Positions 16,998-25,525 of a stretch of DNA of 64,000 nucleotides are shown here, in pieces. Below the pieces are notes generated by a model. The model was given only the letters and a program-made list of their open reading frames with translations, was not told where the DNA came from and searched no databases. The position numbers and the translations under genes were made by a program. Source of the DNA: CAZGUX01 sp046160045 (GTDB lineage: Bacteria; Acidobacteriota; Terriglobia; Bryobacterales; Bryobacteraceae); assembly GCA_046160045.1 (NCBI GenBank), contig JBJXGR010000014.1, positions 10,677 through 74,676 on the forward strand. Reading direction: 5' to 3'. How positions within the stretch are numbered: the first letter of the stretch is position 1; every line of letters starts with the position of its first letter.

Positions 16998-19328
16998 TCA
17001 ACGGTAGAGCAGATACTTGTCCCGCACCGCCAGAAACTCGCGCAGGGGCTCTTCCAGCTTCTGTTGGATGCTTCTGGGATCCTCCCCCGCCTGGAGAAGT
17101 TCCACCAGTTCCCGATTGCCGATCAGCTTGAGGTTGGCTTTGAAATCGATCTTTCCCGGGTATAACCGAATCAGTGCTGCCGCGAGTTCGATTCCCAGTT
17201 GAGCGCTGTTCAGCGCCGCCCGATCGGTGACAATAAAACGGACTCCTTCGATCATCTTTCCCGCCAGAACGGAGGTTGCCGGCTTGAACCGTGTCGGGTA
17301 GACTCGAATTCCCGGGATCATGCGCTGGTTGAGATACCGCGCCAGCATCCTGCCATGAATGAATTCGGCCCCGACGATCTCAAACGGCGTATCGGTGCCG
17401 CGTCCAACCGAATAGTTTCTGGACGCCTCGAGCATCGCTATCCCCGGGTACAGTGTCGCAGCCGAGAGGCTCCGCATATTGGGTGACGGATTAACCCAGA
17501 GTTGACCGGTCGAGTCGAACCAGTCGCCTCGCTCCCAATTCTTCATGGAGACCACATGAAGATTCACATCCACGGCCCGTTCGACGTTCAGCATGCGCGC
17601 CAACTCGCCGAGGGTCATTCCGTGGCGCGTCGGCATGGGGAAACAGCCGACAAAACTCTCGAGACGAGCGTCGAGAACCGGACCTTCCACCTTCACTCCG
17701 CTGATCGGATTAGGCCGGTCCAGCACATAGAACGCGATGCGTTTCTTTGCCGCCTCCTCCATCGAGAGAACCATGGTCGACACGTACGTATAGAATCGCG
17801 AACCAATGTCCTGGATATCGAACACCAGCACGTCAAGCCCAGTCAGCATTTGACGAGCGGGTCGCCTGGTTTTGCCGGCGTAGAGACTCCAGATGCGAAT
17901 CCCGGTCTTGGGGTCGGTCGAGTGGTTGATGTTCTCCTGATCTTCCGCACCGAAGAATCCGTGCTCTGGGGCGAAAAGAGAAACCACGTTGACACCGGCA
18001 TCCACCATGCGATCGACATTTCGTCGTCCATCCCGGTCGATACCGGTATGGTTCGTGATAAGGCCGACGCGCTTGCCCTGCAGGGCGGCGAATTTCTGCT
18101 CGACCAGAACGTCCAGTCCTGTCAGTACTTCGGAATTCCTGGCGACGGCGCGCCGGATCCCGGCGCCTGAGATTGTCTCGTTGTAGCCCGTGAGCGATAC
18201 GCCGGGGCCGGCAACACCCACCGCCGCCGCAACGATGGTGGAGACCCGTCCCCGCAACGAGGTGATGGGTCCGCCCCGGTACACCGGATGCACGGCGTTG
18301 GTCAGCAGGATGACGTACGCCTGCGAACGGGGATCGATCCACAGCGACGTCCCCGTGAAGCCGGTGTGCCCGTACGATCCTACGGGAAACAGATCGCCCC
18401 GCGCTCCGGAAAATGGCGAGTCGATGTCCCATCCGAGGCCGCGAAGAATCGGTTGATCGGCGGGCGTTTGAGGTTCGATCGCCTTCTGGATCACCCCTGC
18501 GCTCAAAATGCGCCGGCCATTCCATTCGCCCTGATTCAGCATCATCTGCGCAAACCGCGCCAGATCATCGGCAGTGGAGTACAGCCCCGCATGGCCGGCG
18601 ACCCCACCCATATATCGGGAGGTGGGATCGTGCACCACCCCCCGCAAGGGCGGGCCGTTTTTCGAAGTACGCTCAGTGGGCGCAATGCGACGGGCCAGGC
18701 TCTCCGGCGGTTGAAACAGGGAATCCGTCATGCCCAACGGCTCGAACAGAATGCGCCTGACATAATCGGGCAGCGGTTCGCCGCTCAAGCGCCGGACGAT
18801 TTCTCCCAGCAGAATGTAATTGATGTCGGAATAGACAAATCGTTCTCCCGGTGCGAACTTGGGCTTGTCCGACAACGCCAGGCGTATGCCCGTTTCGTAG
18901 CCGCTCCAAGCCGGCTCCAGGTCCAAATCAGGTCGCAAGCCCGAGAAGTGAGTCATCAGGTTGCGAATGGTAATCGAACTCTTGCCCGCCTGAAATTCGG
19001 GTAAGTGGCGCGTCACCGGATCGTTGAGCCGGATCTTCCCCGCCTCGACCAACTGGAGCACCGCCGTGGTGGTTGCCACGACTTTGGTCAGCGAGGCGCA
19101 ATCGAAGATCGTGTCGACCGTCATCGGCTCTTTGGCCGGAATCAAGGCCCTATTCCCATACGCCTTGCGATACACCACATTGCCGCGATGCCCGACGACA
19201 ACGACAGCCCCCGGAATCTGCCCGTCCTGGATTGCGCCCTCTACCGCCGCGTCAACATCGGGACCTTTGGAAAACGGCTGGGCGGATGCCAGTTGCGCCA
19301 GCAATCCCAGAACTACGATCGGTCGCAC
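16998..19328 (-). CDS. Fusion of serine beta-lactamase-like hydrolase and NamZ (DUF1343)
   Basis: This is a 776-residue exported protein (signal MRPIVVLGLLAQLASAQ). Residues about 20-380 are a class C beta-lactamase/esterase fold: CASLTKVVATT (Ser-x-x-Lys), YSDINYILLGEIV (Tyr motif) and GHTGFTGTSLWID (KTG-equivalent). Residues about 400-776 are DUF1343, the exo-beta-N-acetylmuramidase NamZ family (GH171): GKRVGLITNHTGIDR, LFAPEHGFFG, VFDIQDIGSRFYTY, DRPNPI and WVNPSPNM. NamZ removes terminal MurNAc from peptidoglycan fragments, and the serine hydrolase may trim peptide or ester groups. The two activities are neighbouring genes in some Firmicutes. Start GTG 19328 with AGGG 7 nt upstream. It begins 12 nt after the phhB stop, so the two form an operon. 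Confidence 0.9.
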   Translation of the reverse strand: MRPIVVLGLLAQLASAQPFSKGPDVDAAVEGAIQDGQIPGAVVVVGHRGNVVYRKAYGNRALIPAKEPMTVDTIFDCASLTKVVATTTAVLQLVEAGKIRLNDPVTRHLPEFQAGKSSITIRNLMTHFSGLRPDLDLEPAWSGYETGIRLALSDKPKFAPGERFVYSDINYILLGEIVRRLSGEPLPDYVRRILFEPLGMTDSLFQPPESLARRIAPTERTSKNGPPLRGVVHDPTSRYMGGVAGHAGLYSTADDLARFAQMMLNQGEWNGRRILSAGVIQKAIEPQTPADQPILRGLGWDIDSPFSGARGDLFPVGSYGHTGFTGTSLWIDPRSQAYVILLTNAVHPVYRGGPITSLRGRVSTIVAAAVGVAGPGVSLTGYNETISGAGIRRAVARNSEVLTGLDVLVEQKFAALQGKRVGLITNHTGIDRDGRRNVDRMVDAGVNVVSLFAPEHGFFGAEDQENINHSTDPKTGIRIWSLYAGKTRRPARQMLTGLDVLVFDIQDIGSRFYTYVSTMVLSMEEAAKKRIAFYVLDRPNPISGVKVEGPVLDARLESFVGCFPMPTRHGMTLGELARMLNVERAVDVNLHVVSMKNWERGDWFDSTGQLWVNPSPNMRSLSAATLYPGIAMLEASRNYSVGRGTDTPFEIVGAEFIHGRMLARYLNQRMIPGIRVYPTRFKPATSVLAGKMIEGVRFIVTDRAALNSAQLGIELAAALIRLYPGKIDFKANLKLIGNRELVELLQAGEDPRSIQQKLEEPLREFLAVRDKYLLYR

Positions 19329-19340
19329 TCAATACCCTCG

Positions 19341-19640
19341 TTACATCAACCGTGATGCGATCGCTTCCAGTTTGCGAGCCAGTTCCACATCATTGTTCGT
19401 GATCCCGCCCGAATCATGCGTGGTCAGATCGACCCGCACTGTGTTCCACACGTTGAACCACTCCGGATGGTGATTCATCGCTTCGATCGCGATCGCCGAC
19501 GTCGCCATAAATCCGAACGCGTGGATGAAGTCGGGGAATTTGTATTCGCGATGCAACTTGGCGTCCAACACAGACCAACCGTCCAGTTGCGACAGGGCCT
19601 GTTGTATCTCGATCTCGGTCAGTTTGGGGAGTCTGGGCAT
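19341..19640 (-). CDS. phhB: 4a-hydroxytetrahydrobiopterin dehydratase (PCD/DCoH)
   Basis: This is a 99-residue protein of standard family length. EAMNHHPEWFNVWNTVRVDLTTHDSGGIT contains the catalytic His-His and second His of pterin-4a-carbinolamine dehydratases. The N-terminus (LTEIEIQQALSQLDGWSV) is also typical. It recycles the hydroxypterin formed by aromatic amino acid hydroxylases or acts in molybdopterin-related metabolism. The start is ATG 19640; a much longer open frame upstream is antisense to the DUF1080 gene and not used. It is divergent from the DUF1080 gene across 75-80 bp and is followed by the hydrolase-NamZ fusion. Confidence 0.92.
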   Translation of the reverse strand: MPRLPKLTEIEIQQALSQLDGWSVLDAKLHREYKFPDFIHAFGFMATSAIAIEAMNHHPEWFNVWNTVRVDLTTHDSGGITNNDVELARKLEAIASRLM

Positions 19641-19721
19641 AGGGTCTTCGCTTCGGAATCTCAATTTTCGCACAGCGCGACCGTCATCGACCGTGGCCGC
19701 GACGCCTGATACAGTATGGGC

Positions 19722-20363
19722 ATGCGAAATGCCCTGGTTTTCCTTCTTCTCGCCGCCGCCGGCGCCGGCGCTCTCCTGTCCCAATCCAAGCCGAAGCCTC
19801 CCGATCCAGGATGGGTTTCCTTGTTCAACGGCAAGGACCTGAGTGGATGGGTGAAGATCGGCAACGAGAAATGGGAGGTGGAACCGGGCGGCATCATCCA
19901 TGGCCAAGGCGTGACAAAAGATTATGGCTATCTGCAAACCGACAAGAAGTACAAGGACTTCCACATGTCTCTCCGATTCAAGTGCGAGGCCGACGGCAAC
20001 AGCGGCGTCTTTTTTCACGTCGACTTCAAGCCTGGCACCGCCGACGTCTCTCAGGGCCTTCAATTTGAAATCGACCGTACCCTCAATCACCATACCGGCG
20101 GCGTCTACGGCGACGGCCGCGCCTGGATTGCCTGGCCCGCGCCCGACCTCGAAACGGTCATCCGGCCCTACGACTGGAACGACTACCTCCTCAAGGTGGA
20201 GAACAACCACTACGTCGCCATTCTCAACGGAGTGGTCGTCCTCGACTTCACCGATCCGACACCCAAGTCGTTCGACGGTTACATCGCACTGCAGTTGCAC
20301 TCGGGCGGTCAAGGCAACATGAGGTTCAAGGACCTTTACATTCGCGATCTCTCCCACAGATAG
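19722..20363 (+). CDS. Exported DUF1080 / 3-keto-disaccharide hydrolase-like protein
   Basis: This is a 213-residue protein. ATG 19722 (MRNALVFLLLAAAGAGALL, signal peptide) is preferred over ATG 19716 because TACAGT at 19710-19715 resembles a -10 box. Family marks: WVSLFNGKDLSGWVKIG, WEVEPGGIIHG, GYLQTDKKYKDFHMSLRFKC, NSGVFFHV and WNDYLLKVENNHYVAILNG. DUF1080 proteins adopt a concanavalin-like fold, and several members hydrolyse 3-keto-glycosides. It likely acts on plant or microbial glycans outside the cytoplasm. It is a single gene, divergent from phhB. Confidence 0.88.
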   Translation: MRNALVFLLLAAAGAGALLSQSKPKPPDPGWVSLFNGKDLSGWVKIGNEKWEVEPGGIIHGQGVTKDYGYLQTDKKYKDFHMSLRFKCEADGNSGVFFHVDFKPGTADVSQGLQFEIDRTLNHHTGGVYGDGRAWIAWPAPDLETVIRPYDWNDYLLKVENNHYVAILNGVVVLDFTDPTPKSFDGYIALQLHSGGQGNMRFKDLYIRDLSHR

Positions 20364-20390
20364 ACCGCCATTCTTCCGCAGGGTCCGTTC

Positions 20391-20420
20391 TTGACTTTCC
20401 CAGGTGCTCGACTTTATCAT
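20391..20420 (+). promoter_or_regulatory. Promoter of NRAMP-UspA gene
   Basis: TTGACT (20391-20396), 18-nt spacer, TATCAT (20415-20420). The predicted transcript would start around 20427, leaving about 16 nt before the ATG at 20443. Confidence 0.55.
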
Positions 20421-20447
20421 AGTTAACTGCAGATCAAAAACTATGAT
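20416..20447. promoter_or_regulatory. Palindromic operator overlapping -10 box and start codon
   Basis: A perfect 9-bp inverted repeat: ATCATAGTT (20416-20424) and AACTATGAT (20439-20447), with a 14-nt spacer that itself contains the rest of a TAGTTAACT palindrome. One arm covers the -10 hexamer and the other the ATG. Position and symmetry fit repression by a dimeric metalloregulator (MntR/DtxR or Fur type), as is usual for NRAMP genes. The regulator identity is inference. Confidence 0.5.
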
Positions 20448-22329
20448 TACATCCGCTGGATCCCGCTCGCTCTCCGAGGTTCATTCCTCGGTGATCACCG
20501 AGCATCCGTCACTGTGGCGGCGGATGTTTGCGTTTGCGGGTCCGGCGTACCTGGTGAGCGTGGGCTACATGGACCCCGGGAATTGGGCGACCGACCTCGA
20601 GGGAGGGGCCCGGTTCGGCTATCAACTTCTCTGGGTGTTAGTGATGTCCAATGGCATGGCCGTCCTTCTCCAGACCCTCAGCGCGCGCCTCGGCATTGTC
20701 AGAGGACTGGACTTGGCGCAGGCCTGCCGCGAAAGTTACCCCCGCCCGATTGCCTACTCCCTCTGGTTCCTCTGTGAGATCGCCATCGCCGCCTGTGATC
20801 TGGCGGAAGTCCTCGGGGCGGCGATTGGCCTGAACCTCCTGTTCGGCATCCCGATTCTGTGGGGCGTCGCGGCCACGTCGTTGGATACCCTGCTGCTGCT
20901 GTGGCTCCAGAGGTTCGGCGTGCGCAAGATGGAAGCTTTTGTTCTTTCATTAGTTTCCGTCATCGGAGTTTGTTTTTTGGTTGAGATCTTCCTCGCGCGT
21001 CCGAACCTCGCCGAAGTCGCCACCGGATTGATCCCCAGGCTCTCGGGCGAGAGTCTTTACGTCGCCATCGGAATGCTGGGTGCCACCGTCATGCCCCACA
21101 ACCTGTACCTGCATTCCGCCTTGGTACAGACCCGTCGAATCGACACGACTCGTGACGCCCGGCAGGCGGCTTGTCACTACAACTTCATCGATTCGGTCGT
21201 CGCCCTGAACGGCGCGCTTTTGGTGAACGCGGCGATCCTCGTCGTCTCGGCCTCCGTGTTCTTCAAACGCGGGATTGTGGTCACCGAGATCCAGCAAGCC
21301 CACCTCCTGCTGGCGCCCCTGCTCGGCACCACCATGGCTTCCATCGCCTTCGCCTTGGCTCTGCTCTGTGCGGGACAATCGTCGACACTCACAGGAACCC
21401 TTGCTGGCCAGATCGTTATGGAGGGCTTTCTCAACTTTCGGATGAGCCCTTGGCTGCGGCGTCTGCTCACCCGGGCCCTCGCGATTGTTCCCGCGGCTCT
21501 TACCGTGTACCTGTATGGCGAGCAGGGCACCTACCGGCTTTTGATCTTGAGCCAAGTCATCCTCAGCATGCAGTTGCCATTCGCCGTAATTCCCCTGATC
21601 CACTTCACCGCCGACCGCGGCAAGATGGGCGAGTTCGCCAGCCGGACTTGGGTTCGCGTCGTGGCCTGGACGACCGCCGCCATCATCGTCTCGTTGAACC
21701 TGCGTCTGGTCATTACCACGGTCGGCCAGTGGATGACCTCGGCCGGTTCCTGGGGTTGGCTGGTCATGGCAGGGGTCGGCGTCGCCGGGACCTACCTTGC
21801 TTTCCTGCTGGCTTGGGTGACTCTGGAGCCTTGGATCGGCCATTGGGTGCGGCGTTTCGGACAAGCGCCGTTCACTCTGCCAGGCACTATGGCCGAAAGT
21901 CTCACCGCGCCGAGGTATAGCCGCATCCTGGTACCCCTTGACCACACCGCCCTCGACCGGCCTGCGGTAAGTCATGCAATCGCAATGGCTAAACTGCACC
22001 AGGCAAAGGTTTACCTGCTGCACGTCGAGGAAGGGGTCACCAGCCGCGTCTACGGCGAGATCGCATCCACGCAGGAGGTCGAGGCCGGCCGCCAGTACTT
22101 GGAAGAAATTACTAGAGTTTTCTCGTCACATGCGATTGCGGTAGAATCGGTTATAGTGCACGAAGCGAACCCGAAGGAGGCAATCGTGCGCTATGCGCGC
22201 CAAGTCCGGCCAGACCTGATGATCATGGGCGCTCACGGCCACAACCGGCTCAAAGACTTGGTCTTTGGAGATACCATTAACCCGGTCCGCCACGCAGTCG
22301 AGGTACCGATTCTGGTCGTGAGATCTTAA
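20443..22329 (+). CDS. mntH: NRAMP divalent metal transporter fused to UspA domain
   Basis: This is a 628-residue protein. Residues about 20-480 are an 11-12 helix NRAMP transporter. VGYMDPGNWATDLEGG carries the helix-1 DPGN metal-binding motif, and GATVMPHNLYLHSALV carries the helix-6 MPH motif, both intact. It imports Mn2+ or Fe2+ with protons. Residues about 490-628 are a universal-stress-protein domain (SRILVPLDHT at the start; MGAHGHNRLKDLVFGDT is the nucleotide-binding G-x-x-G-x9-G pattern). The cytosolic USP domain may tune transport by ATP or stress signals. ATG 20443 is chosen over an upstream in-frame start because the promoter and operator lie there. No Shine-Dalgarno is apparent. 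Confidence 0.92.
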   Translation: MITSAGSRSLSEVHSSVITEHPSLWRRMFAFAGPAYLVSVGYMDPGNWATDLEGGARFGYQLLWVLVMSNGMAVLLQTLSARLGIVRGLDLAQACRESYPRPIAYSLWFLCEIAIAACDLAEVLGAAIGLNLLFGIPILWGVAATSLDTLLLLWLQRFGVRKMEAFVLSLVSVIGVCFLVEIFLARPNLAEVATGLIPRLSGESLYVAIGMLGATVMPHNLYLHSALVQTRRIDTTRDARQAACHYNFIDSVVALNGALLVNAAILVVSASVFFKRGIVVTEIQQAHLLLAPLLGTTMASIAFALALLCAGQSSTLTGTLAGQIVMEGFLNFRMSPWLRRLLTRALAIVPAALTVYLYGEQGTYRLLILSQVILSMQLPFAVIPLIHFTADRGKMGEFASRTWVRVVAWTTAAIIVSLNLRLVITTVGQWMTSAGSWGWLVMAGVGVAGTYLAFLLAWVTLEPWIGHWVRRFGQAPFTLPGTMAESLTAPRYSRILVPLDHTALDRPAVSHAIAMAKLHQAKVYLLHVEEGVTSRVYGEIASTQEVEAGRQYLEEITRVFSSHAIAVESVIVHEANPKEAIVRYARQVRPDLMIMGAHGHNRLKDLVFGDTINPVRHAVEVPILVVRS

Positions 22330-22444
22330 TGTGGAACGTCCCACTGTGTCGTTCGGATACAGCCCGATCCGCTCGAAGGCTGCTAACTGGTTTTGAATCA
22401 ATGGCTTGATTTGGACCGACGGATGCTTCGAAAGCAGTTAAACG

Positions 22445-22987
22445 ATGTTCCGCCTCGTTGCCATTTCGGCCGCCCTGCTGGCCTCCCTCCCGGCGGTCGC
22501 CACCACCATTACCCGTGCTTCCCTGGATGAGCTGATTACCAAGTCGTCGACCATTGTCCGCGGCAGAATCACCCGGGTCTACGGAGTTCGCAGCGGCTCT
22601 CTGGTGAACACGCAGGTGCAGGTGCGGGTGCTGGAGCGCCTGAAGGGTTCTGAAGCGCAGCAAGTCGAGGTAGTTGTCCCGGGTGGAGTGGCGGGCGGCC
22701 TGCGCCAGAACTTGCCTGGCGTACCCGATCTGGTCGAAGGGGCCGAGCACGTCTTCTTCCTCTGGACGGCTCGCTCCGGCCGGATTCTCCTGATGGGTCT
22801 GGCGCAAGGGGTACTCGATGTCGGCAAAACCGCGTCCGGCGAGACCATGGTCACCCGGTCGGCGATTGATGCTCGATTCGTCGACGCCGGTTCAGGCCAA
22901 GCCGTGGACCCGGAGGCGATTTCCCTACGCTACTCGGATTTCGCTGAGCGTGTGAGGCGGGTTCTGGCCCGGGAGGTCAGGAAGTGA
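22445..22987 (+). CDS. Exported protein of unknown function, protease partner
   Basis: This is a 180-residue protein with a signal peptide (MFRLVAISAALLASLPAVA). The mature part starts TITRASLDELITKSSTIVRGRI and has alternating beta-strands (VNTQVQVRVLERLKG, QVEVVVPGG, HVFFLWTARSGRILLMGL). This pattern is seen in small exported proteins next to matrixin-like proteases. No catalytic motif is recognised. Its stop overlaps the start of the metalloprotease gene by 4 nt (GTGA), so the two are translationally coupled and may form an inhibitor/chaperone-protease or substrate pair. Confidence 0.75.
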   Translation: MFRLVAISAALLASLPAVATTITRASLDELITKSSTIVRGRITRVYGVRSGSLVNTQVQVRVLERLKGSEAQQVEVVVPGGVAGGLRQNLPGVPDLVEGAEHVFFLWTARSGRILLMGLAQGVLDVGKTASGETMVTRSAIDARFVDAGSGQAVDPEAISLRYSDFAERVRRVLAREVRK

Positions 22988-25494
22988 CGCGCGGCCGGGC
23001 CATCATCGCGCTTCTTGCCGCGTCGGTATTGCCGCAGGCCTCCGGTTACCACTATTTCACTCGCTATCTGGGCAACGTCGGATCGACCGTGACGATACCG
23101 GAGCGCTTCGACCTCAATGCCCTGCCTTACCGCACCGTCTCTTTTTACGTGGCCGATTCGACCCCTCAGCAGATCTCTCAACCCGAAGCCTTTCCCTCGG
23201 TGCTCGGCGTGATTCGCGAGGCCTGTGCGGTATGGAACGCCGTCCCCACTTCCGACCTGCGGGTGGCTTTTGGCGGTTTGTCGGCCACCGGGACAGCCCA
23301 GACGACGCCCGGCGCCGATATCGTGTTCGAAGAACTCGACCCTTTGACCCTTGGCATTGGGGGACCCTCTACGCGGGGAGCGGTCTCTACCCCCTCGGCA
23401 GGGTCATTTGTGCCAATCCTCCGGTCTCAGGTCCGCCTGAACCGCAACCTCGCGGTGTGGACGGGTTCCAGTTTCACCGAAGCCTTCTTTCTCACTGTCA
23501 CCCACGAGATTGGACACGCATTAGGCCTTCAGCACACCTTCACTGCGTCGACCATGTCGACCGATGTCACCCGATCCACATCGATGGGCCTCCCATTGGA
23601 TCAGGATGATATCGCTGGGATTTCCGTGCTGTACCCCGTCACCGGGTATTCCGACCAGACCGGAGTGATGACGGGTCGCGTCACTTTCCAGGATACGGGC
23701 GATGGGGTTCATTTGGCGTCAGTCGTGGCTTTGCGCCCCAACGGCTCGGCCATCAGCGCGCTTACGGACCGCGACGGCCGTTTCCGTTTGGCGGGTATGC
23801 CGCCAAACTCGTACCAAGTCTATGTTCATCCGCTGCCGTCCTCCGGGCGCGCGAACGCGGGATTGGGAGACATCGTTTTACCTCGCGATCCCCAGGATCG
23901 CCCGCTTGAGGCAAGCGCTCCGTTTGACACGGTCTTCTATTCCGGTGGCCAGACTTCCCGTGACTACCGCCAGGCCTCATTCGTCAGCGTGGCGGCAGGC
24001 CAGACAGTTGACACGGTCAACCTCGCCGTGCGGCGGCGGGCGGCGTACCGCTTCTCACCGCTGACGTCTTATGTATTCTTCGGCCAAACCGCCGTTCGGC
24101 CGGCCTTCCTAAACAATTCCGGCAGCGGCTCGCGGACGATCGCCGCCTTCAGCCGCGGCCTCGTCGCCAACAACCTTGTGACCGCCGGACTGGACATCCA
24201 GTTCTTAGGAGGCACACCCTTGGTGGCAGCGAACGGGATTCGCGGCTATGCGACCGAGTGGCTGGCCATCGATATCCAGCCTTCCTCGATGTTCGGCGCT
24301 GCGGGTCCCAGGCATATGGTGGTGGCGCTGGGCGATGACATCTACATCCGGCCGAACGCGATTCGCCTGGTAAGCGGCGATCCGCCAGCACTCGAATCGG
24401 TGACCTTGAATGCCGATCGCACCGTGTCGGTCCACGGCCAGAATCTGCGTCCGGAAACTGCCTACTTTGTGGAGGGCATCCGTGCGATTACAATAGCCTC
24501 GGACCCCGGGACAGTGACGCTGGCCGCGCCTCCAGGGTTGCGGGGCTTCCGCGCCACGGTGACGGCGGTGAATCCGGATGGGCAGAACTCGTCGTACACG
24601 GCTTCTGGCGCAGCCGGTGTGGCGGCCACGAGTTTCAGCTACGATATCGGCGACCCGGGGACGGCCCAGGTCACGACCACTTCGATTGCCGCCGGCGCGG
24701 AGTCTCTGGTGGAGGTGACCGGTGTCGGGACTACGTTCTCCGACGGGTTTGTCGCTTTAGGCTTCGGCACCAGCGACATTCAAGTCCGTCGCGTGTGGGT
24801 TGCCAATCCCGGCCGCGTTCTGGCGAATGTCTGGGTGGCGCCTGACGCGGCGATTGGTCCCACGTCGGCCGCGCTGTTCAACGGATTTCGAATTAATCCT
24901 CTGTCCCTGGCCCTGCAGATACGTCCCTTCAATCCTTCGGCGCTCAGTTTGAATTCCCGCCTGCTGAATTCCGTGCCCGGACAGGCCGGCGTATTCCCGG
25001 GAGCACTGGTTGCGCTGACGGGCGCGAATCTGGCGAATGCGGTCGTGACCATCGGGGAGCAGGCAGCTGAGGTCGTGTCTGCGTCCGCCACGCAACTCAT
25101 CGTCCGTGTCCCTGGGAATCTGCCAGTCGGCCCTGCCCTGCTTCGGGCCACCTCCGGGCCGGACTCGGCCGTTATCGTCGCGGCCATCGAACCCCGTCCT
25201 CCTCAGATCATTGCTCTGGACCCGGCCCAGACCGTGCGCGCTGGAGACCTGATTCGTGCCACGGTCACGGGTCTCACCGATACGGGTGCCGCTGTTCCGA
25301 TTTCCCGACTCAGGATCCTGTGCGGGGGCATCGAGCATCCGGCGATTGAGATCTCGCCCGCCGCGGACTCGCCGGGCGCCCACCGGATCACATTCATCCT
25401 GTCAGCCCTGGTGACCCCAGGCGCGCAGGTTCCGCTCACGGTCGCCGTGGACGGGCGAACGTCCTCACCCCTGAATCTCAGCGTCGGACAGTAG
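22984..25494 (+). CDS. Secreted matrixin-like zinc metalloprotease with Ig/IPT repeats
   Basis: This is an 836-residue protein, GTG start at 22984, with a signal peptide (RAIIALLAASVLPQASG). The protease domain (about residues 30-215) has THEIGHALGLQH, the HExxHxxGxxH zinc motif of metzincins, preceded by a matrixin-like AVWNAVPTSDLRVAF. It is followed by a carboxypeptidase-regulatory-like beta domain (about 220-350; MTGRVTFQDTGDGVHLASVV) and several IPT/TIG-like beta modules to the C-terminus (for example ALVALTGANLANAVVTIGEQAAEVVS). It is probably secreted to degrade proteins in soil. It lies in an operon with the upstream small exported protein. Confidence 0.85.
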   Translation: MTRGRAIIALLAASVLPQASGYHYFTRYLGNVGSTVTIPERFDLNALPYRTVSFYVADSTPQQISQPEAFPSVLGVIREACAVWNAVPTSDLRVAFGGLSATGTAQTTPGADIVFEELDPLTLGIGGPSTRGAVSTPSAGSFVPILRSQVRLNRNLAVWTGSSFTEAFFLTVTHEIGHALGLQHTFTASTMSTDVTRSTSMGLPLDQDDIAGISVLYPVTGYSDQTGVMTGRVTFQDTGDGVHLASVVALRPNGSAISALTDRDGRFRLAGMPPNSYQVYVHPLPSSGRANAGLGDIVLPRDPQDRPLEASAPFDTVFYSGGQTSRDYRQASFVSVAAGQTVDTVNLAVRRRAAYRFSPLTSYVFFGQTAVRPAFLNNSGSGSRTIAAFSRGLVANNLVTAGLDIQFLGGTPLVAANGIRGYATEWLAIDIQPSSMFGAAGPRHMVVALGDDIYIRPNAIRLVSGDPPALESVTLNADRTVSVHGQNLRPETAYFVEGIRAITIASDPGTVTLAAPPGLRGFRATVTAVNPDGQNSSYTASGAAGVAATSFSYDIGDPGTAQVTTTSIAAGAESLVEVTGVGTTFSDGFVALGFGTSDIQVRRVWVANPGRVLANVWVAPDAAIGPTSAALFNGFRINPLSLALQIRPFNPSALSLNSRLLNSVPGQAGVFPGALVALTGANLANAVVTIGEQAAEVVSASATQLIVRVPGNLPVGPALLRATSGPDSAVIVAAIEPRPPQIIALDPAQTVRAGDLIRATVTGLTDTGAAVPISRLRILCGGIEHPAIEISPAADSPGAHRITFILSALVTPGAQVPLTVAVDGRTSSPLNLSVGQ

Positions 25495-25525
25495 CTCTCT
25501 CTTCGACCAGCACCGGAAGCGCCCC

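Noticed and set aside
19641..20420. N-terminal extension of the phhB frame to 359 residues
   Set aside because: The extension is exactly antisense to the DUF1080 gene, and PCD proteins are about 100 residues.
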